Below are positions 14,549 to 24,500 of a stretch of 33,470 nt of DNA, one piece after another. Source of the stretch: an uncultured Streptococcus sp. (GTDB taxonomy: Bacteria > Bacillota > Bacilli > Lactobacillales > Streptococcaceae); assembly GCA_934229725.1 (NCBI GenBank), contig CAKQDX010000023.1, forward strand, positions 1-33,470, in the 5' to 3' direction. Below the pieces are notes generated by a model. The model was not told the DNA's origin. It saw only the letters and a program-made list of their open reading frames with translations, and ran no database searches. The position numbers and the translations under genes are program-made. Position 1 is the first letter of the stretch, and the number at the start of each line of letters is the position of its first letter.

Positions 14549-16642
14549 TCAAAGGCTCTTCTTACGCATTTGACGAATGGTCTCAGCCATCTCTTTCCAA
14601 CGATCTCTTGAGTAGGTCTGTTGGTTATGTTTGGTTGACTTGAGATCCTCAAAGCCTAGAATTGGTTTATTTTCGAACCTAAAGGCATCAAGAATTTCCA
14701 CGACCTTTCTTCCAGGGTTAATGTCCAAAAGGAGGTCACTGGTATGAACCAACTCCAAGTCTAAACCATTTAAGCCTGCAATGGCTGAGTAAACTGTCAC
14801 ATTAGGATAAGTGATTAATTGTGCCAGTTTATCTGAAACATGCTGGCGACAGGCAATCTTAAACTGAACCTTAGGAAGCGCAGAGATAAGATCTGTCAAA
14901 TGCGGAATTTCTGCGATATTGGTATAAATCAGGCAGGTAAATGGACGCCCCTTCGGATAAATCATATCCTCTAAGAGCGGTAGCAAGCCAGGATTATCAC
15001 CCACCCCTGACCAGTCCATTTGGGCATAGAACCACCAAACGTCACGATAGGCTTGACAGGCTAAAGGCAACCAAGGCTTACGATGTGAGGCGTAGTGTAG
15101 AACCTTAGGATAAGATTGCCCATTAGGTAGATGGAAACTAGCCAAACTGGACTTGGTGACGGCATAGTTATTATCGAAAGACAAGGGCAGCCAGTTATTA
15201 CGGAAGACCATATTCAAAATAGACTGCTCCGCAAATGGTACCTTATCATGCCACTCACTGGTCATGTCAATTAAGTGGCGTCTCATGTTGTACTGCTTCC
15301 AATAGGCAGTATCAATCACCATGAACCCGGCATCAAACATATACTGACGGTCCTGAACCTGAATAGCATAATCACGAACGGCAGCCAGAGGGCGACCCTG
15401 CAAATCAAGTGTGAAAAGATCCTCCAGGGAACCCGTAACCACCATATCACTATCTAGATACAGTGCCTGCTCCTCAGACACAAAATCAGCTATAAAATAG
15501 CGGAGATAACTGGCATAGTTACTATTTGTCTTGTATTGTTTGATTTGGCTACTGTCCACACGACAGTTAATCACCTCACTACCAAAAGCAGCCAGATGAC
15601 GATTGAGCCCCCTGAACCATTCTTGTGAGAAATCATCGTTAATCAAGTAAAAACGGATATTACGATGGTGAAAAATGATGGACTTCATGGTCGCAAGCAC
15701 TTGATCAACATAACCATAGTTAGCTGCTAGGACAATAGCACGCTTCTTGGTTTCATAACGTTGAGGCGCTAAACGTAAGACCTGATATTTTTCCTGGATA
15801 GAACGGTAGGCATCAGAATGCGTAAGCCCTTGTTCTTCCACATTTTTCAAGCAGGCTGCCAACATCTGACGGTAGGTAATCATGTATTTTTCCATAGGGA
15901 AACCATGACTAGCCACGATAGCCAAACGCTCTTCCATAGCGTAAACCAAGGTCATCATCCAGTCCTGCATCCAAGTCGCTGATGGCATCTCAGGACTCTC
16001 ACGATAAATATAGAGACCCTTGTTAAGGTAAATCGTACGCTCACTCATGAGATAGGCCTTAAGATTGAAAAAGCCGTCCTCTCCCACATGTTCTTTAGGG
16101 AAAAGCAAGTCGTTAAACAAAGAACGCTTGTAGAGTTTCCCAGTCGCAGAAATCAGGGCGATATTAATGTTGTTAGTTTCTTCAAAGAGGCCGTCTATAA
16201 TCTGAGCCGGTGAATAAACCTGCTCGTAATAGTCCTCATCTTTGATATGAAAATAAAAGCGATTTTCCGATTCCTTATAGACACTATAGTTGGCCACAGC
16301 AATATCAGCCTCATAAGCTAAAAGCTTACTATAGAGGTCTTCCAAATAGGTAGACTCGACCCAATCTTCCGCATCCACATAGGTCACATAGTCACCCTTA
16401 GCTTGGCGGATACCAATATGACGGGCATCTGAAAGTCCACCGTTATCCTTTTTGAAATAAAGAATACGTGAGTCCTGAGCAGCATATCTACGACAAATCG
16501 TATCACTATTGTCTGTTGACCCATAGTTGATGAGAATGATTTCAAGATTTTGATAGGTTTGACCCAAAACGCTGTCTAAGCAAGTCTGAATCTGCTTTTC
16601 TACATTGTAAACGGGTATAATTACGGAAATTTTTTCTGTCAT
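14549..16642 (-). CDS. Trimodular glycosyltransferase: GT2 + GT8 + GtfB-like C-terminus
   Basis: 697 aa in three parts. (a) GT2 domain, about 1-230, opening SVIIPVYN. Its usual DDGSTD is I38-N39-Y40-G41-S42, its DSDDW is D90-A-E-D-W94, and its SDARN is SDARH75, so several donor/metal positions are changed. (b) GT8 domain, about 300-550, with intact LDSDM (D397/D399), FDAGFMVID, EQSILN and HYASHRKPW, so it is likely active. (c) About 570-697, similar to the C-terminal half of GtfB (LPKVQFKIAC, YPNVTVYS, LLLDINPG, KPILGFED). It probably extends the glycan on the SRR adhesin, like Gly or GtfE/F-type enzymes of other SRR loci. It is the first gene of the operon. The ribosome site is weak (AGAAGAAAT). 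Confidence 0.85.
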   Translation of the reverse strand: MTEKISVIIPVYNVEKQIQTCLDSVLGQTYQNLEIILINYGSTDNSDTICRRYAAQDSRILYFKKDNGGLSDARHIGIRQAKGDYVTYVDAEDWVESTYLEDLYSKLLAYEADIAVANYSVYKESENRFYFHIKDEDYYEQVYSPAQIIDGLFEETNNINIALISATGKLYKRSLFNDLLFPKEHVGEDGFFNLKAYLMSERTIYLNKGLYIYRESPEMPSATWMQDWMMTLVYAMEERLAIVASHGFPMEKYMITYRQMLAACLKNVEEQGLTHSDAYRSIQEKYQVLRLAPQRYETKKRAIVLAANYGYVDQVLATMKSIIFHHRNIRFYLINDDFSQEWFRGLNRHLAAFGSEVINCRVDSSQIKQYKTNSNYASYLRYFIADFVSEEQALYLDSDMVVTGSLEDLFTLDLQGRPLAAVRDYAIQVQDRQYMFDAGFMVIDTAYWKQYNMRRHLIDMTSEWHDKVPFAEQSILNMVFRNNWLPLSFDNNYAVTKSSLASFHLPNGQSYPKVLHYASHRKPWLPLACQAYRDVWWFYAQMDWSGVGDNPGLLPLLEDMIYPKGRPFTCLIYTNIAEIPHLTDLISALPKVQFKIACRQHVSDKLAQLITYPNVTVYSAIAGLNGLDLELVHTSDLLLDINPGRKVVEILDAFRFENKPILGFEDLKSTKHNQQTYSRDRWKEMAETIRQMRKKSL

Positions 16643-16812
16643 TTTTATGTCTTATTTCTTCTAGCTAGTATTAGTGTTCTGTCTCAAACAGATCCCTATT
16701 CACAAGGACCCGTTTAAGAGGTTAACAGCAGTTTCTGCAGTCACAAAAGATAAGGACTGTCAGCACTTTCTATATCCTTTTCCCTGGTTTTATCGAGACT
16801 TAACCATATTAG

Positions 16813-16821
16813 ATTATATCA
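16813..16821 (-). promoter_or_regulatory. Extended -10 promoter of the glycosylation/secretion operon
   Basis: Minus strand TG-A-TATAAT, a perfect extended -10. The -35 region is poor, which extended -10 promoters tolerate. It lies between the sbcC terminator and the first GT gene, giving a transcript start near 16806. Confidence 0.6.
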
Positions 16822-16935
16822 TACAATCACTTAATTTTCTAATAGATTAACTTTTATATGAGGAATTTTTTGCAACATTATTTCCTTTTATTTTCAGAAA
16901 AAACTGACAGTTGGGACGCTTCTAACAAGGGACTA

Positions 16936-16970
16936 GAAAAAGAGATAGGTCAGATGACAACTATCTCTTA
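16936..16970 (-). terminator. Terminator after sbcC
   Basis: Perfect 9-bp stem AAGAGATAG / CTATCTCTT (16940-16948 with 16961-16969). On the minus strand it is followed by TTTCTAG. It lies 48 nt past the sbcC stop. The loop carries GTTGTCATCTGACC, which recurs at 25520-25546. Confidence 0.75.
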
Positions 16971-17017
16971 GAATGGTTAAAAAGTTTTGGTGGAGGTTCT
17001 TAATCTCTCTACTCTCC

Positions 17018-20000
17018 TTAACCCTTATCCATAATTTTAATGCGACTGCTACCATCGTGCGACTTAATAATGGCTAGTTGTTGGGCAATGCCTTCTTTCA
17101 TGTCGTCCACGTGGCTGATGACACCGACCATGCGATTTTCACCGATTTGTTCCAAAACGGTAATGGCCTTGGTCAGGGCTTCCTTATCTAGTGACCCGAA
17201 CCCTTCGTCGATGAAGAGGGCTTCAACAACGGCACCCTTGCTGGTATTTTGCACGACTTCTGAGAGGGATAGGGCAATGGCCAGTGCAGCGATAAAGGTC
17301 TCACCACCAGACAAGGATTTAACAGAACGCTCACTACCTGTCAGCTGGTCATAGACATTGATATCCAAGCCAAAGTGATCACGCGCCCGGCGCCCTTCCT
17401 CACTCAAGACAAAGGAATAGCGGTTATCCGTTAAAAGGCCAATATAGTTGGCATTGGCATAATCCAAGATTTGTTGGAAATACTGACGGATAACGTAGAC
17501 TTCCAGATTGAGACGACCAGTTAGAGCCGTATTTTCTCCCTTGACCACCTTGACCAAGTCGCTGAGTTCTTGGTGAGCCTTGAATGCCTCCTGGTTGCTG
17601 TCTTGAAGGGTTTTGGCTGCTTGGTAGGTAGCTGTCGCATCCTTAAGACCTTTTTCCATGACGGACACCTGAGCCAGTTGCTTATCGTAGCTCTCCTGAC
17701 TAGCCTTTACTGCTTGCCCTAGACTGTCTAAATCTGGTTTTTCTTGGTCTTTGAGAAGCTCTAGATCCTTGACAATCTGCGCCTTCAACTCTTGTTTAAG
17801 GGTTTGGTAACCTGTCAATTGAGCCTGGAGCTTAGGAATCGCTTGCTTGTTCACCTCAAGTAGCCAGAGCTGAATTTGCTCTAGGTCATTGGTGAGAGCT
17901 CCTTCAGTCTTAAGACTTTGGTCTAATTCAGCCGATAAACTCTGAACATCTTTATTGGCTTTCTCTTTAGAAGTGGTTATGGTCTCAACTTGCCCCTTGA
18001 TTTCTCTAATATCGGCATGAAGTTGGTTGTAGGCTTCACCATTCTCCTTGACCTGTTTCTCATAAAGAGCCAATTCCTGCTTGGCATGTGCAATACGGTC
18101 TTGATAAATCTCTACGGACTCTAGCTCTGGATGAGCTTTCTGCAAGTCCTCTAGGCGCTCCCTAGCTTGGTCAAGCGCCGCCTTGGCCTCTTGATAGCTC
18201 TTAGCTAAATCTGTCAATTTTCCCTGAGCTTTGCCTAGCTCGGCTTGGTAATGGACTCGGTCTGCCTCTTCCTTATCATAGCGTTTTTGGAGTTCTTGAT
18301 AATGCTGCTTAACTTGTTTTAACAAGTTTTGTCCATGACTAGCCTCATAGCTCTCAGCAAACTCAAATTCAAATTGACCTTCAACTTGTTCCTTCAGTTC
18401 TTGGTAATGCTCTTCCAGTGTTTGCTCAGCTTTTGCCACTTGATCAAGCAAATCTTGACGTTTAGATTCGACCTCGCTAAAGGTAGCCTGACGGTTTGAC
18501 AAGGTAGCGACTTGCTTTTCTTTTTGAACTTGAAGCTTCTCCACCTGGTCCATGAGATCCTTCAAAGCCGCTTCATCAGCTTGTGCTCCATCAACCTTAG
18601 GATGTTCCAGAGCACCACAAACCATACAAGGCTGACCATCCTCTAATTCTGCCTGCAACTGGGCAATCATGAGCTGACGGCGTGAGGCTATGGTTGTTGC
18701 TAACTTCGCTTCCAATTTTTTGAGGCTTTCTTGGGCTTGGTCAATCTCCAAAGATAGCCTTTGATGACGTTTGTCGGTCTTTTCCAACTCCTGATTCAAG
18801 GCCTCTATTTCTTTCAGGTCCTGAGCCAGTTGTTTTTCCACACTGTAGTCCACAGACTGGAGGAGTTTTTCGGCCTCATGCAAGCTATCTATACTAAGAC
18901 GATTGGCCTCCAAATCTGACAAAGACTTGTTTAGAGACTCAATCTCTTTCGACGCCTGCTGGTAGGTTTCTTCCAACTGCTTGTAGTTAGTTCTTGAACG
19001 TTTGATTTTCTCCTGCTCTTGGGCCAGACTCTGGGCATAAATAACGTCCTCTTTCCAAGCTTCCAGCTTTTCTTCTTTTTGAAGAAAAGCCTCAGATTGA
19101 GTTGCAAGTGCCTCTTTTTTAGCCTTAACGTCTTCAAACGCCTGCTCCTTGACACTTAAAGCTTCCTGCGCAATTTCAAGGTCCTGTTCTAATTGCAACA
19201 ACTGCTTCTGATACTGCTTCAAGCTACTAATGGTTTCTTGAAGACCCTGGGCAAACTGCAATTCCTCCAGATGCGCTTTTGCCTCTGCCTGCCCCTGAGC
19301 CCCTTCCTCAATTTCCAGACGATAACGCTCCTTGGCTTGCTCCAATTCTTGGAAAATCTTTGCCACATCTTGAGCACTCTGCAAGCTCTTATGAAGCTTA
19401 GCCAAATCCTCATGGGCAGCCTTCAAGATGCTTTTTTGCTCTTCAAGATTTCCTTGACGTTGCGCCAAAAACTCTTCAAGACGTGCCAATTTTTCATAAG
19501 CTGGGGTTTTGGCTAAGACAGCTAATTCTTCCTCAGACCAAACCTGACTGGCAAAATGGCCATCTAGCTGAGCCTGACGCTTATCCATATCCTTATTACT
19601 CTGACGAAGACGGTCTTCCAAGCTCTTTTGAAAACGATCAAAGATACCCGTTCCAAAGATTTTCTTCAAAATTTGGGTCTTGGTTTTAGAATCTTCTTTC
19701 AAGAAACGGCTGAAATCATTTTGTGGAAGGAGGATAATCTGTTTGAATTGTTCAGCATTGAGACCTAAAATCTGCTCAATCTGGTCACTCACTTCCTTGA
19801 TTTTATCCCCAAGCTTTTCAATTTCCTGACCACCAATCTTATCCACAATGACTAGAGAAGCTGTCGCTTTTTGCATGGTTGTTCCACCACCCCGCTTGGC
19901 CCTCTCCTGCTGGAGAACTCGCTCAATGCGATAAAGATGGTTGCCTTGTTGGAAGTAAAAAGTCACCTTGGTCAAATCATCCTCTGGACCAGCAAAGGTT

Positions 20001-20197
20001 GACCGCATCTCCTCAACATTACGATCACCACTGGTTGTCGCAAACAAGGCCACCGTCATGGCATCAAAGAGGGTACTCTTACCAGCTCCCGTGTCCCCAC
20101 CAATCAAAAAGAGAGGAGCGTGGTCAAACTGGGTGAAATTGATGACTTCCTTACGATAAGGTCCAAAATTGGTCAATTCTAACTGAACTGGTCTCAT
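17018..20197 (-). CDS. sbcC: SbcC, Rad50-like ATPase subunit of the SbcCD nuclease
   Basis: 1059 aa, full length. With SbcD it cuts hairpins and processes DNA ends during repair. Walker A is GDTGAGKS (34-41). Very long coiled coils (about 180-500 and 545-870) flank the zinc hook C524-M-V-C527 in QPCMVCGALEHP. The ABC signature SLSGGETF starts near S963, followed by Walker B (ALFIDEGFGSLD). Its start overlaps the sbcD stop by 4 nt (ATGA). Lys/Gln/Glu-rich coiled coils account for the many overlapping spurious frames here. A housekeeping gene, unrelated in function to its surface-protein neighbours. Confidence 0.97.
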   Translation of the reverse strand: MRPVQLELTNFGPYRKEVINFTQFDHAPLFLIGGDTGAGKSTLFDAMTVALFATTSGDRNVEEMRSTFAGPEDDLTKVTFYFQQGNHLYRIERVLQQERAKRGGGTTMQKATASLVIVDKIGGQEIEKLGDKIKEVSDQIEQILGLNAEQFKQIILLPQNDFSRFLKEDSKTKTQILKKIFGTGIFDRFQKSLEDRLRQSNKDMDKRQAQLDGHFASQVWSEEELAVLAKTPAYEKLARLEEFLAQRQGNLEEQKSILKAAHEDLAKLHKSLQSAQDVAKIFQELEQAKERYRLEIEEGAQGQAEAKAHLEELQFAQGLQETISSLKQYQKQLLQLEQDLEIAQEALSVKEQAFEDVKAKKEALATQSEAFLQKEEKLEAWKEDVIYAQSLAQEQEKIKRSRTNYKQLEETYQQASKEIESLNKSLSDLEANRLSIDSLHEAEKLLQSVDYSVEKQLAQDLKEIEALNQELEKTDKRHQRLSLEIDQAQESLKKLEAKLATTIASRRQLMIAQLQAELEDGQPCMVCGALEHPKVDGAQADEAALKDLMDQVEKLQVQKEKQVATLSNRQATFSEVESKRQDLLDQVAKAEQTLEEHYQELKEQVEGQFEFEFAESYEASHGQNLLKQVKQHYQELQKRYDKEEADRVHYQAELGKAQGKLTDLAKSYQEAKAALDQARERLEDLQKAHPELESVEIYQDRIAHAKQELALYEKQVKENGEAYNQLHADIREIKGQVETITTSKEKANKDVQSLSAELDQSLKTEGALTNDLEQIQLWLLEVNKQAIPKLQAQLTGYQTLKQELKAQIVKDLELLKDQEKPDLDSLGQAVKASQESYDKQLAQVSVMEKGLKDATATYQAAKTLQDSNQEAFKAHQELSDLVKVVKGENTALTGRLNLEVYVIRQYFQQILDYANANYIGLLTDNRYSFVLSEEGRRARDHFGLDINVYDQLTGSERSVKSLSGGETFIAALAIALSLSEVVQNTSKGAVVEALFIDEGFGSLDKEALTKAITVLEQIGENRMVGVISHVDDMKEGIAQQLAIIKSHDGSSRIKIMDKG

Positions 20198-21402
20198 TGT
20201 CGGCTCCTCCCAATCTCCTCAAAAATACTTTCCACAAGGGCAGTCTGTCTTTCAGACAAGACATCGCCCCCAGTCACTGTTTGGTAAAATTCAGAAACAA
20301 TTTCCTGTGGCGATTGCATTTCTAAATCTTTTAAATGCTGATCTACAGTCAAGCTTTCTTCCCCGACATCACACAAACGACTGAAAGTGATTTCTACAAT
20401 GTCTGTCCCATAAATTTCTTCCAGACGGGCACGCACATTGATTCCCTCTAATTCCTTACGACTGGACAATTGAATATCAAAGGCAAACCAAGCCTTTTGG
20501 CAAGGCTGTTCCTTATAAAATTCAGGTGACATCAAGGTTTCAAAAGGTTTCTGAAGGGTCACGATTGGCCGTCTGACCTCTAGTGGATGGAAGGTCTGAG
20601 ACAAGTTACCAGTCGCGTCCAATTCAAGAATATAGACACCCTTTTCTTCCTTACGCTTGGCTTCTTTGACATTAAAGGCGACCGGGCTACCTGAATATTG
20701 CACACGCTTGGTCGGACTGGCAAAGCGGGTATGGATATGCCCCAAGGCCACATAATCAAAAGCCTTGAAAAGATCACTGGTCACATTGGTAAGGCCACCT
20801 ACCGTATTGCTGGTTTCAGACAACATCAGTTCTCGAAGACTTTGACCATCTTGGTCATCTTGCTTAGAAACCGCAAAATGCGTCACCAAAATATGGGCCT
20901 TGTCGGGATCAAAAGCTTTCTCCATATCCTGGAGAATGTAGGCTAAAGCATCACCAATTCCCTGAATCTCCTTATCCTCATCATCCTTATAGTAAATACG
21001 GGCATCAATAGGATCGATAAAGGGAAGCAGAAAAATCTGGCAATCCTCCAACTCAATAGGCTCAAAAGCCTCCTCCAGACGTGTGCTCAAATGAAGGCCC
21101 TGAGGTTGAAAAAAGTCTCGCCCAAAATGCAAACGTTCAGCCCCATCGTGATTACCACTGATGGCATAGACAGGAATCTGCTCTTCCAAGACCAAACGTG
21201 CCAAAGTCTTATTAAAAAGTTTAATGGCATCCACAGGCGGCACCGCACGGTCATAGAGGTCACCAGCAATGATGACCCCATCCACCTGTTCACGAATTGC
21301 CAAATCCACAATCTGTTGAAAAGCCCACTCCTGCTCCTCCAGCAAAGACCAGCCATTGAGGGTTCGCCCCACATGCCAATCTGACGTATGTAAAAACTTC
21401 AT
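20194..21402 (-). CDS. sbcD: SbcD, Mre11-like nuclease subunit of SbcCD
   Basis: 402 aa. It carries the metallophosphoesterase motifs in order: D8-W-H10, G47-D48 (AGDLYD), G83-N-H85-D86, and LGHIHT near the middle. These bind the two metal ions of the nuclease. GAGGAG lies 6 nt before the ATG. It forms an operon with sbcC through a 4-nt overlap. Length and motifs look complete. Confidence 0.97.
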   Translation of the reverse strand: MKFLHTSDWHVGRTLNGWSLLEEQEWAFQQIVDLAIREQVDGVIIAGDLYDRAVPPVDAIKLFNKTLARLVLEEQIPVYAISGNHDGAERLHFGRDFFQPQGLHLSTRLEEAFEPIELEDCQIFLLPFIDPIDARIYYKDDEDKEIQGIGDALAYILQDMEKAFDPDKAHILVTHFAVSKQDDQDGQSLRELMLSETSNTVGGLTNVTSDLFKAFDYVALGHIHTRFASPTKRVQYSGSPVAFNVKEAKRKEEKGVYILELDATGNLSQTFHPLEVRRPIVTLQKPFETLMSPEFYKEQPCQKAWFAFDIQLSSRKELEGINVRARLEEIYGTDIVEITFSRLCDVGEESLTVDQHLKDLEMQSPQEIVSEFYQTVTGGDVLSERQTALVESIFEEIGRSRQ

Positions 21403-21433
21403 TACAGTCTCCTCATTCGTTTTGTCTTACTCT

Positions 21434-21439
21434 ATTGTA
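21434..21439 (-). promoter_or_regulatory. Candidate -10 of sbcDC
   Basis: Minus strand TACAAT, one mismatch from consensus, about 32 nt before the sbcD ATG. There is no convincing -35 at 16-18 bp, so this is tentative. Confidence 0.35.
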
Positions 21440-21510
21440 CCTTATCAAGCTTAATACCGCTTAAAAGTTTCACAAACATTGGTAACTTTCTGCTTTTTAT
21501 CTGTAAACCC

Positions 21511-21553
21511 AAAAAATCTCTCCCGAGTCATTCAAACTTGGGAGAGATTTTTT
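21511..21553 (-). terminator. Terminator-like 14-bp stem in front of sbcD, 32 nt from the mucus-binding gene stop
   Basis: Perfect 14-bp stem AAAAAATCTCTCCC / GGGAGAGATTTTTT (21511-21524 with 21540-21553), loop 15 nt. A and T tracts flank both arms, so it could stop transcription from either direction. It sits beyond the stop codon of the mucus-binding gene, on the sbcD side: the gene ends at 21585 reading leftward, so this is its 3' terminator and separates it from sbcDC. Confidence 0.88.
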
Positions 21554-21584
21554 TAGTATTTATGAGAGATAAGATGTGGAAATC

Positions 21585-24500
21585 TTAGTCTTGTTTTTTA
21601 CGACGGTTCATAGCTGCAAGTCCAGTCATGAGTCCCATGACAACAACACCCATTGCTTCGAGGTTGTTATCTGAGTCACCTGTTACTGGCAATTGTTCAT
21701 CGCCTTCTTTAGCTTTATCAGAACCATCTGCCTTCTTACCATCTTTATTTCCAGATTTCTTCTTATCTGAACCTTTACCGTCTGAAGCGCCATCAGCTGC
21801 TGAGCCTGAACCCTTAGATCCTTTAGCACCGTTTGAAGTTGCTTTAACAGCTTTAGAAGTTGAGCTTCCACCATTAGCAGTTGAAGGTGTTGAACCATCT
21901 TCAACCTTGCGGTAGATGTAAGTAACAACTGTTTGACCTTCAGTCATCTTGTCTGTTGATTTACCTTCTTGACGAATCAATTCGTATTTCACACCATTAC
22001 GGTAGATGTAACGGTCACCGTGAAGGTTAACATCAGCACCAACAGAGTTAGTGATAACAAGTGGCATCTTGATTTGGTTACCATATTCATCACGGTAGAT
22101 AACGACGATTGTACCAACTTCTTTGTTAACTGCTGGTTTAGCAGGTTCTGCATTGACCAACTTGTAAACAACCTTAGTATCTTCACCAGGATTGCTTGGT
22201 GTCACACCAGTCTTATCAGCCTTGTAACCTTTCACTTCAGGAACAAGCGTCATAGCAGCCTTGGTTGGGTCATTAGGGTCATTTGTGTAAGTGATTCCTT
22301 CAGCACCTGGGATTGGATTTCCTTTTTCGTCAACAGGGATGATTTTACCAAATTTAGTGTAAGTGACCGTTTCAACCTTGCTGTCCATAGTAACATCTTG
22401 AGCAGCTACACGGCCTTTATCAGCGAAGTAGCCATTAACCAAAGGTGTAAGGACAAGGTCAAATTTAGTCTTATCGGCCTTCCATTCACCAGTTGTAAGA
22501 ATATCACCTGTTACAGAATCAAGAGTTAATGAACGTTTCCATTGTGCCTTTTGAACACTGTCTGCTGGCAATTTCGCATTGCTGTCTTTGCTTGCATAAT
22601 GAACAGTGTAAGTCACGTCCTTGAGGTAGGCATCTTTAGCAGGCCATTTTGGACCATTTGGTTGGTTAGGATAGATTGGTGCACCTGGTTCGTGAGCATC
22701 ATCTGGATTAAAGTCAAGTGCAACACGCTTGAAGCTTACTGTCCAAGCTTGATCTACTGCACTGTCCAAATCAAATGTTGCACCAGCTGGGTAACCATCT
22801 GTCACAAGGACATAGCCCAGGTCTTGATAATGTTTGATACGTTCAGCTGTTGAATAACCAACTGCTTCGCCAGATTTACCAGCCAAAGCAACAGTTTCAA
22901 GCGTTGAACCACCAGTTTCATCACGATAAGTAACACTTGCTTTTTGATCATTCTTAACATAGACAACCTTAGTATCGCTAGACAAATCACCTGGTGTCGC
23001 AGGTACAACCTTAGCAGTGTATCCTGGGATAGTTGGCAAGTTCTTGTCAACTGCAATCATCTTAGTCGCATCGTTAGGATCGTTGATGTAGGCAGTATCT
23101 GACACACCTGGAATTGGATTGCCATTTTCGTCAACAATAATGAATTTACCAAAGGCCTTGTAAGTTACGGTATCAGTTGCTTCTGGAGCATCTGGTGTAA
23201 CTGTCTTGCCACCTGCTACAGCTTTATCCGCAAAGTAACCTGTTACAACAGGAACCTTAACGCTAGCATAGGTGTGACTAGCTTCATTCCAAGTCACCTT
23301 ACCAGTCGCTTGGTTATCCTTACCTGCGAAAGTATAGTCAGATTTCACATCTGCAGCTGGTGTCTTGTCACCTGCACCTTGGAAGGTAACCGTTTGTTTA
23401 GTAGCTTTAGTCACATCGTTAACGATAGCTACGTAAACAACACGTGTGTCTTCACCAGGATTTGATGGAGACGCTGGAAGGGCTTTAACAGTGTAACCAG
23501 CGATACTTGGAATTGTCTTGTCGATGGCAATCATCTTAGTCGCATCATCTGGATCGTTTGTATAAGCAGTTGTTGAAACACCTGGAATTGGATTACCATT
23601 TTCATCAACAGCAATGAATTTACCAAAGGCCTTGTAAGTCACTGTATCAGTTGCATTTGGTGCATCAGGAGTAACTGTCTTACCACCAGCTACTGCTTTA
23701 TCCGCATAGTAGCCAGTCACAACTGGAGTCTTAACTGTGCCGTAAGTATGGCTCGTTGCTGTCCAAGTTGTTGTGTTAGTTGTAGGATCTTCTTTACCGC
23801 TAAAGCTAAAGTCGTTTTGAGTGTTAGCAGCTGGTGTCTTAGCATCAGCACCTGTGTAGCTAACGGTTTGACTGGTTGCCTTAGTCACATCTTTAGTGTC
23901 TTTTTCAACGATAATGTGGTAACGGTAACCTGGTGCCAAATATTGACCGCCACCATTAGCATCAATAGAAGCATCTAAACCTTGAGCGCCATTGGCAAAT
24001 TGAACGAGGTCAACGACACGGCTTTGATTATAAGCCCAAGAACGATTTGAGCGAATCGTTGCAATACCGTTAACATAATCATATTGACGTTCTGATTTCA
24101 AAACATCCACATAAGCATTAGCTCTAGACTTATCAGCAGATGCGTACTTGATACGGTAACCTGCTGGCACTGGTGGAAGTTCTGTTATACCGGCATCATA
24201 GATTTTATTGTAAGTTTTACCGTTTGCTGTGATTGTTTCAGTTGAGTTGTTAATACGGTAGGTTGAAGAGTTTGGAATCTTGTTACCAGCTTCATCCACA
24301 TAATCAATAATACCAAGGTTAGCATAATTAACAACAACCATGTATCTACCTGTCGCATTATCAATGTAATCATATGCCCTGATGATGCCCTTATTATCAC
24401 GACCTACCTTAAGATGATTGATGTAATCAATGCTAACAAAATGTTGTTGTTGTTCCGGTAAGTAAGGTAGTTTGTAGCCAAGATTAGTCAAGTCAGGGTT

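Larger units (their letters stand above)
16643..17017. other. 375-bp intergenic region: sbcC terminator and operon leader
   Basis: Contains the sbcC terminator (16936-16970), an AT-rich promoter zone and a long leader of about 165 nt before the trimodular GT. The leader (16643-16806) has a few short hairpins (for example GCAG-AAA-CTGC) but matches no riboswitch I recognise. No convincing ORF. Confidence 0.65.

Noticed and set aside
17018..20197. SbcC as a defence-type SMC ATPase or anti-plasmid system
   Set aside because: Canonical SbcC features (zinc hook, paired SbcD with 4-nt overlap) fit ordinary DNA repair; no accessory defence genes nearby.
21969..22529. 186-aa plus-strand ORF inside the mucus-binding gene
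   Set aside because: Shadow of the Mub/MucBP coding sequence, Trp/Cys/Phe-rich, no ribosome site.
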